Assembly (NCBI RefSeq): GCF_009765975.1
Contig: NZ_LMUJ01000060.1
Span: 299,207-363,206, forward strand
Origin: Acidisphaera sp. S103
Lineage (GTDB): Bacteria; Pseudomonadota; Alphaproteobacteria; Acetobacterales; Acetobacteraceae
DNA: 64,000 nucleotides
Direction of reading: 5' to 3'
The position numbers were made by a program, and so were the translations under genes. Below the pieces are notes generated by a model. It did not search any database. It had not been told where the DNA came from and was given only the letters and a program-made list of their open reading frames with translations. Positions 1 to 10,500 of the stretch are shown in pieces; within the stretch, counting starts at the first letter, position 1, and each line of letters opens with the position of its first letter.

Positions 1-466
1 TGGGGGCCAGGACCGGCGCCACGCCCATCACCAGGACAAGACGGGACATCATGATGGCGGCGGCCTGGCCCTCCGACAGGTCGCGCACCACGGCGCGGGC
101 GATCACCATGCCGGCGGAGGCGCCGAACGCGGCGATGGCCCTGAAGACGGCCAGCGTCGTGAGACTGGGGGCGAGCGCGCAACCGAGTGTGGCCAGGGTG
201 AACACCAGGAATCCAGCCATCAGCGGGATGCGGCGGCCGAAACGGTCCGACAGGGTGCCCTGGGTGATCTGGCCGACGGCGAGGCCGGCGAACCAGGTGG
301 CGAGGGTGAGTTGCGCGGTGCCGGGTTCGGTGCCGAAACTGGCCTCCACCGCCGGGAAGGCGGGCAAATACATGTCGGTCGCGGCAGGGCCGACGGCGAT
401 GAACAGACCGAGCAGGGAAGGCAGCCAGGTGGGGTGGGCGGTGCGGGTCGAGACTTGGATGCTCAT
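1..466 (-). CDS. Bcr/CflA-type MFS drug exporter, N-terminal part (runs off left edge)
   Basis: The minus strand encodes the first 155 residues of a multidrug/H+ antiporter-like major facilitator protein; the rest lies outside the window. The start MSIQVSTRT is followed by a hydrophobic first helix and the ATDMYLPAFP segment typical of Bcr/CflA transporters. Near residues 70-79 is the MFS loop 2-3 signature GTLSDRFGRR, followed by further hydrophobic helices and an RAVVRD segment in the TM4-TM5 region. Such proteins sit in the inner membrane and export small drugs or metabolites by proton antiport. The substrate cannot be told from this part. Confidence 0.85.
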   Translation of the reverse strand, partial: MSIQVSTRTAHPTWLPSLLGLFIAVGPAATDMYLPAFPAVEASFGTEPGTAQLTLATWFAGLAVGQITQGTLSDRFGRRIPLMAGFLVFTLATLGCALAPSLTTLAVFRAIAAFGASAGMVIARAVVRDLSEGQAAAIMMSRLVLVMGVAPVLAP

Positions 467-691
467 CCTGGCGTGGTCTTACGGTTGGGTGTGGATGAAC
501 GTCGTCCCGGGCGGTTTTTGTTTGGGGGAGAGGTGCGGGGAAAATGGCGGTGGGGTCAAGAGGCGACGAAAGGGTGCCGGATGGTTGGTGTCATGGGTGG
601 GCCTGACGGCATGGGCGTGGGAAAACCGGCGGCTTCGAACGCGCGCGTTGACAGGGATAGGGGTTTGGCTCTAGTCCCCGCTTCCCGGTCT

Positions 692-777
692 GGAGGGGTG
701 CCCGAGTGGCTAAAGGGGGCGGACTGTAAATCCGCTGGCGTGCGCCTACGTTGGTTCGAATCCAACCCCCTCCACCA
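692..777 (+). tRNA. tRNA-Tyr (anticodon GTA)
   Basis: An 86-nt cloverleaf with a long variable arm, as expected for a type II tRNA. The acceptor stem GGAGGGG pairs with CCCCTCC, followed by discriminator A and an encoded CCA. The anticodon stem GCGGA/TCCGC encloses loop CTGTAAA, giving anticodon GTA (Tyr). The T arm carries TTCGAAT. It lies alone between the MFS gene and a gene-poor stretch. A short GAAACC/GGTTTC hairpin directly follows at 778-792 but has no clear T-run. Confidence 0.96.
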
Positions 778-1564
778 GAAACCCTCGGTTTCCTGTCGAT
801 TTCAGCCCCAAAAACCACGGAAATCCGTCATCGTTGTCAATCGGCTGCTGATGCCGACACCCTCGGCGGTCCGCCGCGATCTGCCGTACCTATATTCGCA
901 CAACGTTTATGGATATTGGGACCGTTCCCAGAGGGACACCCTTTGCACTGCTGCGTTTAGGAGGGATCCGAGACGACCTTTGCGACGTCGACCGACAGGA
1001 GGTTGTGTAAGATAGCGATTTGCTCGCCGGCAATCTCGCGCACAGCGGCCACAGGGGCGATCGTTTACCTGCGGGGCCAGGAACTCGGATCAATTTCGCA
1101 CTCACGGTTTGGGTGCTGGGCAGCCATATAGCGTTGTACCATGGTTTGCGTCCGACTTCTTGGCCAGCGGAAGGCGTATCGATCAAGATACATTCCGGCA
1201 TCCACGATCACGCTTTTGAGTCGGCTCACCTCATTATGCGCCGCCTGATACCTTCGAAGATGATCCAAGTAAGTCGCCAATCCATTATCGAACCCCAATT
1301 CCATGCCGAACTGACAACTCAGACCGCATCTCTACCGCACAGACGGGCCGGCTCCCGTGACTTTGGCAAGTATGTATTTGCATCCAAGTGCACCTGCGCG
1401 CGCGCCCACGTCCACACAATCGAGGGATAACTCATGGGAAAGATTGATATGGATTTGCAACATATCGATATCACTACGTTGTCATTTCGGTATGGTTGTC
1501 CACGTAGTGCGATAAAATCGCGACGCATGGTTTCCTGTGGCGTGAAACGTAACGATGACAGCAT
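778..1564. other. Gene-poor interval between tRNA-Tyr and the giant Hint gene
   Basis: About 790 bases with base composition visibly less G+C-rich than the flanks and no convincing gene. Short open frames exist. The most protein-like is on the minus strand at 1065-1304 (79 codons, starting MELGFDNGLATYLDHLRRYQ), but it has no recognisable domain or clear ribosome-binding site and may be a remnant. I see no transposase or direct repeats that would mark an insertion. Confidence 0.5.
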
Positions 1565-4500
1565 TCAAGGCCTCGCCGCCCTCCGCACCCTCTTCTCCCG
1601 TTGTGGCTCGCCCCTGCCCTGCTGCCCCAGCATCACAGCCTGCAACGTCAACCGAACCCGAACACGATCGAGTTGCCCGTCGGTCCCAATCAGCGGCGCG
1701 TAGGCGAAATTCCGCCAGACCATGCCGACCCGGTTTTCATCCGGTGCGAAATCGGGGTGAAGGTCGATCACGCCGCCGCTGTTCTCGAACCCGGAACGGC
1801 CGCCCGTTTCGAGATACGTCTCCGCTGGCAATCCCTCCGCCAACACCACATCATGGCTCTCCAATTCAATATGATAATACGTCACGCTCGGCACATCGAT
1901 CTGCGTCACGGTCGAGCCGTTGATCAGGTGCTTGATCGGGATCATGACGTCCTCGATGAACACCGAATGATCGGGTGACAGCAGCAGCGCGCGCCTCGGC
2001 CGGTCCTCACCGAACGCGTGCGGCGCGATGCGGACCGGCTTCACCCGCTCCGGCGCGATGTGGCGGTTGCAGTCCAGGGTGCGCCGGCCGATCCACTGGA
2101 CGGGGCGTGCCTTGCCGGAGACCGTCAGCACCACATCGCCCTCCCGCAGGCGTTCGACCGTGACGGTGCCGCGCGGGGTGGCGATCCGCGTGCCGGCGGC
2201 GAAGCAGGCGATGGAATTCACCGACGTGGTGGTATCGGTCGTCGGGGTGCCGACGATGCCGTCGGTGACCGACAGGGTCATGCCGATGGTGATGGTGCGG
2301 CCGGGGACGACCTGGTCTGGAATGGCGGTGAAGATCAACGCGTCCAGCGCCGTGGTCACCGCACCCGGCGAGCCGGCGGCCAGTGTGTAGATGCCGTTGC
2401 CGATCTTGCTCAATCCGGCGCCGGACAGCGTGCCGTACACGTCCGTCGGCGTGCCGCCATACGTCAACGTGATGGTGACGGTTTCGCTGGCGCCGACGTC
2501 GGGATCGCTGATCGTTACGCCAAAGAACGGCCGGATAGTGGCGTTGTCGCTCATCCTCTGGCCGGCGACGGTGCCGGTGATGACCGGTGGGTCGTTCACG
2601 GCGGTGGCGGTGACGGTCGTGGTGTCGTCGCTGGCGATGCCGCCGGCGGTATCGGTCGCCGCGATGGTGAAGGTTGTGGTGACGGACCCGCCCGGTGCCA
2701 CCTGATGGGCGGTGGGCGTGAAGACCAAGCTGTCCAGGGCGGTGGTGACAGCGGCATCGCTACCGGTGACGCTATAGATGCCGGTGCCGCTGTCGTAGCT
2801 GCCGCCATCCAGGTTCGACAGCGTGCCGTTGGCGTCATTGGACAGGGTGACGGTGACAGTCTCGGTCTGGCCGAAATCGACGTCACTGATGCCGGCGCCG
2901 GAGAACGGATCGATCGTCGCTTCGTCGGTGGTGATCTGGCCGGCGACCGCACCGCTGATGACCGGTTGGTCGTTGACCGCGGTGGCCACCACGCTTGTGG
3001 TGCTGTTGCTGTGGGTACCGCCCGCGGTATCGGTCGCCGCGATGGTAAAGGTGGTGGTGACGGACCCGCCGGGCGCCACCTGGTGAACCGTCGGCGTGAA
3101 CACCAGGCCATCCAGCGCGATGGTGACGGCGCTGTCGCTGCCGGTGACGCTGTAGACGCCGGTAACGCTGTCGTAGCCGCCGCCGCCCAGGTTGGACAGG
3201 GCCCCGTTCGCGGTATCGGACAAGGTGACCGTCACGGTCTCGGTCTGGCCGATATCGACGTCGCTGATGGCCACGCCGGAGAACGGCGACAAGGTGCTTT
3301 CGTCGGTGGTCGTCTGGCCGGCAACGGCCCCGGTGATGGCCGGCGGGTCGTTCACCGCGGTGGCCACCACGCTGGTGCTGCTGTCGGTGGCGCTCTGGCT
3401 CAGGGTGTCGGTGACGGCGAGGGTGAAGCCGGTGGTCACCGTGCCACCAGGCACGACCTGATGGGCGGTCGGGGTGAAGACCAGCGCATCCAGCTCCGCC
3501 GTCACCGCGGTCGGGGACCCGGCCGCCAGCGTGTAGGTGCCGGTGCCGGTCTTGGTCAGGCCGGTGCCCGACAGCGTGCCGTCGGCATCGCTCAGGGTGC
3601 CGCCATTGCTGACGGTGATGGTGATCGTCTCGGTTTGGCCGCTGTTCGGATCGGTGATCGAAACGCCGGAGAACGGATCGATCGTTGCTTCATCCGTGGT
3701 GGCCTGGCCGGCGGCTGTCCCGTCGATCACCGGGGACGGCAGCGAGATATCGAGCGTGGAGGACGCGGCGGCGGAGGTGTCGACTCCGTCGTTGACGGTC
3801 CAACTGATGGTGCGGCTGGGGTCGGTGCCCGCGGCGGTGGGATCGCCGCCGTCCGGCGTGAACGTGTAGGTGATCGAGTCCAGTGCCGTCTGGTAGTCGC
3901 CGATCGTCGCATCGCCGCTGAGGGTCAGCGTGCCGGTGGCGGTGTCGTAGTTGCCGATGATGCCGTTCTGGGTGGTGAAGTTCAGTAGGTCGCCAAGGGT
4001 GAAGCCGTTGCCGATCGACACCGTCGCGGCGTGGACGGTGCCGGTGCTGTCGACGTCGGTGATGGTGACGGCGGAATCCAGCACCGTGGCGGTGCCGTCG
4101 GCGACGTACGCGACCGTCCCGGCGGCGGTGATCGTCGGGCCGACATGGACGGTGTCCAGCGTGCTGGTGCCGGTGCTGCTGACAGCGTTGGTGGTGGCGC
4201 CGTCGGTGACCAGCCAGTCGATGGTGCGGCTGGTATCGCCGCCGCCGCCAGTAGGATCGCCATCGGTGGGGTTGAAACTGTAGGTGACGCTGCGCAGCAC
4301 GTCCTGATAGTCGGTCAGGGTGTCGCTGCCGGTCAGCGTCAGCACGCCGGTCAGGGAGTCGAAGCTGGCGGTGATCGACGTGCCGATCGTGTCGGCCGAT
4401 AGGATGTCGCCCGAGACGAAGCCAGCGATGCTGACCGTGCCGCCGTTCAGCAGGCCACCGCTATCCACGTCGGTCAGCGTCAGGGTGGGATCCAGAGCTA

Positions 4501-7500
4501 CTGAATTGCCGCCGCCGGTGAAGCTGACGGTGCCCTCGGTGGTGATCGTGGGCGCCACGTGTACGGTGTCCAGCGTGCTGGTGGCCAACGGGCTGGAGGC
4601 GGCTCCGTCGTTCACCGTCCAGTTGATGGTGCGCGTGGTGTCGCCGCCGTCCGTCGGATCGCCGTCGGTCGGGTCGAACCCGTAGGTGATCGAGTCGAGC
4701 GCGGCCTGGTAGTCCGCCACCGTCGCCGAACCGGTCAGCGTCAGCGTGCCGGTGGCCGTGTCGAAGTTGCCGATGATGCCGTTCTGGTTACTGAAGTTCA
4801 GCGTGTCGCCGGCCAGGAAGCCGCCGATCGAAACCGTGCCGGCGACCAGGGTGGTGCTGTCCTGATCGGTGATGCTGAGCGTGCTGTCGAGCGTGACCGC
4901 CGGCCCGCCACCGGTGAAGGTAACGGTGCCGCCGGCGGCGATGGTCGGCGGTATCACGAAGCTGATGTCGGTGCCGCCGTCGCCGTCGTTGCCGATCAGG
5001 AAATTGTCGGTGGCGAAGGCGCCCTGGATGTTCAGGCTATCATGGTCGCCCCCGGCATTGGTCAGCACCAGCGTGTTGCTGGCGAATGTCTCGCTGACGG
5101 CGGCGAAGCCGGTCAGGTCGATGGTGTCGCCGAGGGTGAACCCGCCGATCCCAAGCGTACCGAGACCGCCGGGCACATCGTTGCCGGCCACCGTCCACTG
5201 TGCGCCGGCATCGAATACCAGCGAGGTAAAGTTGGTGACCGAAACGCCGAGGCCGGTGATCACGCCGGCGCTCGCGGCGGATGCCAGTTCCAGCGTTGCG
5301 CTGCCGCCGCCGTTGACGGTGCCGGCGAACACCGCACCGGGATCGTCGATCAGCCGAGCGGTACCGCCGGTGAAGCGCAGCGCGACTCCGTCGACGCCTT
5401 GGGTCGATCCGATCGTGCCGGCGTTGGTCACGGTGCCGCCGACGCCGACCAGGACGCCGTCGTAGCCCTGGATCAGTGACCCAGCGCCCAGGTTGCTCAG
5501 GATTCCGGCCGCGCCGATGACGATGCCGTAGTCGCCGGCCGTGCCGCCGGTGCCGATGATGCTGCCGTCATTTTGCAGCGTGCCGGTGGCGGTCAGCGAA
5601 CCGGCATTGGTCAGCGTGACGCCTGTGGCGACGGTGTTGGCGGTGCTGAGCGTCCAACGAGCGCCGGCATCGACGACAACCTGGGCGAAATGGATGAACT
5701 GGGTGCCGAGGCCGCTCAACGTGCCGGCGTCGTCGTTGGGTGCCAGTTCGAGCGTGCTGGCCGCGGTGGCGCCGATGGCGTTGCCGCCGTCGACGAGGCC
5801 GCTGAACACGGCGCCGGGGTCGAACACCAGCCGGTTGGCTGCGCCGGACGCGAATATCACGGCGTTGGTGCCGCCGATGCTGCCTGCGTTCACCACGGTG
5901 GCGCCGCCGGCGGCGAAGACACCGTCAAAGCCGGTGATCACGCCGGTCGTCAGATTGTTGACCGAACCGCCGGCGGCCAGGGAGACGCCTCGGCCGCTGA
6001 TCGTGTTGCCGTAGATACCGCCGGCATTCACCACCGTCGCGGCGCTGGTCTTGCCGTAGACGCCGACGAAACCGGTGACGGTCCCGCCCGACTGGTTGGT
6101 GAAGGACCCGCCGGAGATCAACGCCACGCCGGCCCCGGTGGCCAGCGTCGTGTTGCCGCCGATGGCGCCGGCATTGGTGACCGAACCGCCGGTCACTTCG
6201 ACGGCCTTGAGCCCGGTGATGATGCCGCCGGCCTGGTTGGTGACCGACCCGGTGCTGTTGAAATAGATACCCTCACCGACGGTTAGGTTGCCGTCGATGC
6301 TGCCGGCGTTGATGACGGTAACAGCCGCCTCATCGCCTCGGATGCCATATTGGCCGGTGATCACACCGCCGGACTGGTTGGTGATCGCACCGGCCGTCGC
6401 GATAATAATGCCGAAGCCGGCCGCCGATCCGCCGCTGATGGTGCCGGCGTTGACCACCGTGCCGGCGGCGCCGCCGATGTAGATCCCTTCCCGGCCGGCG
6501 ATGATCTGGCCGCCGGCCAGATTGGTGACCGATCCGCCGTGTCGCAGCGCAATCGCCTCGCCCGTCGAAAGTGACGAGCCGTTGCCGATGCTGCCGGCAT
6601 TCACCACCGTGGCGGGGTCCGTCGAGGCGCGCACGCCGTAAAGGCCGCTGATCGTGCCGCCCGACAGGTTCGTGACAGTTCCGCCCGACGTCAGGAGAAC
6701 GGCGAAGCCCGAGGTGGGGTTGGCGACGATGCTGCCGGTGTTCACCACCGTGGCAGCGGCTCCCTGGCCGTAGATCCCGTATTTGCCGCTGATCGTGCCG
6801 CCCGACTGGTTGGTGACCGATCCGCCGGCGTTGAGCCGGATACCGGCGTTGGTGGCCTCGATGACACCACCGGTGGCGTTGGTGATCGTGCCGGCGGACG
6901 CGAAGCTGATGCCCTGGCTGGCTATGCCGGTTTCGTCGATCAGGCCTTGGTTGACCAGGGTCCAGGTGGTACCGGACGGTCCGATGACCCCGATCCCGCC
7001 GGTGACCGAACCGGTGATGCTGGCAGTGCCGGCGATGGTCGTCGGGTTGGTCAGCAGGGTGACGCTGCTGGTGTAGGTGCCGAACACCGTGGACACGATG
7101 ACGTCGGTGGCGGTGGGGCCGTTCGGCCGCAGGGTGAAGTCGCCGGTGTCCAGCGTGGTGCCCACGGCGATCGTGCCGACCGGACTGGCGCCGGCGAACA
7201 GGGTCATGACGCCGGTGGTGACGGTTTCCGACGTCGCGATGATCCCGACCTCATCGATCGTCTCGCCATACAGCAACGGCGGGGCGCCGAAGGCGATGTC
7301 GGTGCCGCCAGTGCCGTCGCTCGATAGATGGAAATTGCCGCTGACGAAGGCGCCCTCGATGCTCAGCGTGTCGTGCCCGCCGCCGGCATCGGTCAGCACC
7401 AGCGTGTCGCTGGCAAAGGTGCTGCTGACCGCGGCGAATCCCGTCAGGTCGATGGTGTCGCCGAAGGTAAAGCCGCCGATACCCAGCGTACCCAAGCCGG

Positions 7501-10500
7501 CATCCGAATCATCGCCGGCGACGGTCCATTGCGCGCCCGCTTCGAACACCAGCGAGGTGAAATTGGTGACGGTATCGCCGAACCCAGCCAGCGTGCCGGC
7601 GCCGCCCGATCCCAACTCCAGCGTCGTCGTGCCGGCCGCGCTGAGGCTGCCGACGAACACCGCACCCGGTTCTGCGACCAGCAGGTTGGTTCCGCCGGCA
7701 AACTGGATCGCTACGCCGGATGTACCGCCGGTGGATATGATGCTGCCCGCATTCAGCACGAAGGCGTCGGCGTGGGCCTCGATCCCGATTTGCGCTTCGA
7801 TCAGTCCCGCGTTGCCGACCGTCCCGGCACCCACCATGAGGATGCCGTAGTTGCCGTTTCCGCCGCCGGTGTAGGCGATGGAGCCGAAATTGATGACGGT
7901 CCCCGACTCGGTGATGCAGACGCCGACATACGCATCGACCAGCGCGCCGGTCGCCCCGCTCGGTCCGTTGACGAACGCGCCGTTGACCAATGAGACGCCC
8001 TTGCCGCCTGGCGAGTCGATGGTGCCGTAGTTGACGACACTGCCGATTTCACCGGCCGTGCCGGTGGATTGGATTTGGACTCCGTAATTGTACCCTGAAA
8101 TCGATGCCGAACTGGCCGTCCCGCCGGCCTGCCCGTTGATGACGGTGCCGCCGTTCTTCAGGATGACACCGGGGCCATATTCCGAGAATTGGACATGGCC
8201 GAGATTGAGCACGCTGGCGCCGGTGCCATAGATGGCGATCCCGCCGTTGTGGCCGTAGACGACTCCGCCGGCCGCATTGGTGATCGTGCCGCCGCCGGCA
8301 AAGCTGATGCCGTAAGTGCTGGTGCCGGCGTTGTGGATGGTTCCTTCGTTGGTAACGGTCCAGGCGGTGCCAGCCGGTCCGAACAGGCTGGGGACGCCAC
8401 TCACCGTCCCGCTGATACTGGCGGTGCTGGCGATGGTGGTGGGGTTGGTCAGCAGTGTTACGCTGCTGGTGTAGGTGCCGAATATCGTCGACACGATGAC
8501 GTCGGTGCCGCCGGCGCCATCCGATCGAAGGGTGAAGTCGCTGCCGTCCAACGTGCCGCCGACGGCGATTGAGCCGACTGCGGTTCCGCCGCCGTTGAAC
8601 AGCGTCATGACGCCGGCGCTGACCGTTTCGGTCGTCGCGACGACGCCGGTTTCGTCCACGGTCTGGCCATACGCCAGATAGGGTTGCTCAGTAATGTTGG
8701 TGCCGCCATCGTCGTCGTCGGACAAGGCGAAGTTGCCGCTGGCGAAGTTGCCCTGGACGTTCAGCGTGACATGGGCATTGCTGGCGTTGGTCAATACCAG
8801 CGCATTGCTAGCGAAGGTTTCGCTGACCGCGGCGAAGCCGGTCAGGTCGACGGTGTCGCCGAAGGTGAACCCGACGATCGCGCCGGACAGTGCGGTGGTG
8901 GCACTCTGCAGCGTCCACGCCGCACCGGCATCGAAATCGATCGTGCTGAAATTGGTGAAGTTGGTGGCGGCCAAGGTTCCGGCGCTGGCCGCCGAGGCCA
9001 GCTCCAGCGTGCTGCTGCCGCCGATCCGGCCACCGTTGACCGCACCGACGAACACCGCGCCTGGGTCGACGATCAGCCGATCGCCGTTATTGAGTGCCAC
9101 GGCGAATTCGCCGCTGAAAGTGCCGCTGATCGTGCCGGCGTTGACGACGGTGCCCGCGCCCGACATGAGCACGCCCCAGCCGCCCGCGATCGTCCCGGTG
9201 GCGGTGTTGATGACCGTGCCGCCGCCGTCCAATTCGACGCCGACGTCAAACGCCCCATTCGGTTGAGAGGCAATCAGGCCGGCATTGGTGACCGTGCCGG
9301 CGCCGATCTCCATATCTATGGCCCGGTCGGCGGTCGTTCCGGTTGCGGCGATCGTGCCACCCGCCAGGTTCACGATGTCGACGTCAGAACTGTTGTAGAC
9401 TTGGATGCCATATCGGCCGCTGATCACGCCGCCGGCGGCGTTTGTGAGTGCGCCGGACCCGATTTGCGTGTTGCCGCCCAATTGAACGCCATTGGCGCCC
9501 GTGGTGCTGTTGACCGCTCCGTAGTTGGTGACGGTCCAGTTGGTGCCACCGGGGCCATACAACGCGGCTCCCGAGGTGGCGTTGACGGTGGCGCTGCTCG
9601 CGATCGTTGTGGGGTTAGTCAACAGCGTCACGCCGCTGGCATAGGTGCCGAACACGGTGGACACGATGACGTCGGTGCCGCCGGACCCGTCGGGCGCAAG
9701 GGTGAAATCGCTGCTGTTCAAGGTGCCGCCGACGGCAATGGTGCCCACCGCCGTTCCACCGCCGTTGAACAGCGTCATGACGCCGGTGCTGACCGTTTCG
9801 GTCACGGCGACGATGCCGGCTTCATCGATCGTCTGGCCGTAGAGCAGCGGCGCCGTGCCGAAGGCGATGTCGGTGCCGCCGTCGCCATCATTGGAGATAG
9901 CGAAGTTGCCGGTGAGAAGGTTGCCCTGGACGTGCAGCGTCTGGTGCGTGCCGCCGGCGTTCGTCAGTACCAGCGTATTGCTGACGAAGGTTTCGCTGAC
10001 GGCGGCGAAGCCGGTCAGGTCGATGGTGTCGCCGAGGGTGAAGCCGAAGATGGACCCGGACAGTGCTGTGGTCGAACCCTGCACCGTCCATGTCGCGCCG
10101 GTGTCGAAATCGATCGTGCTGAAATTGGTGAAGTTGGTGGTGGACAGGGTTCCGGCGCTGGCCGCCGACGCCAGCTCCAACGTGCTGCTGCCGCCGATCC
10201 AGCCGCCGTTGACCGCACCGGAGAAGACCGCGCCGGGATCGACGATCAGGCGATCGCCGCTACCGAGCGCCACGGCGAATTCGCCGCTGAAAGCGCCGCT
10301 GATCGTGCCGGCGTTGGTGACGGTGCCCGTCCCCGAAACGAGCACACCCCAGCCGCCGGTGATCGTTCCGGTCGCGGTGTTGGTGAGCGAGCCGCCACCA
10401 TCCAGTTCCACGCCGACGTCAAATGCCCCGCCCGTCTGGGAGAGGATCAGGCCGGCGTTGACCACCACGCCCGAGTCGACCTCCATATCGATGGCTCGGT

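Noticed and set aside
1065-1304. 79-codon minus-strand frame as a gene
   Set aside because: Composition is somewhat protein-like, but it has no ribosome-binding site or domain and a stop lies just upstream in frame; left as a possible remnant.
2018-3988. 656-codon open frame on the plus strand
   Set aside because: Antisense shadow of the cadherin/VCBS-like repeats and the Hint domain; repetitive AGDGxGDG composition with no ribosome-binding site.
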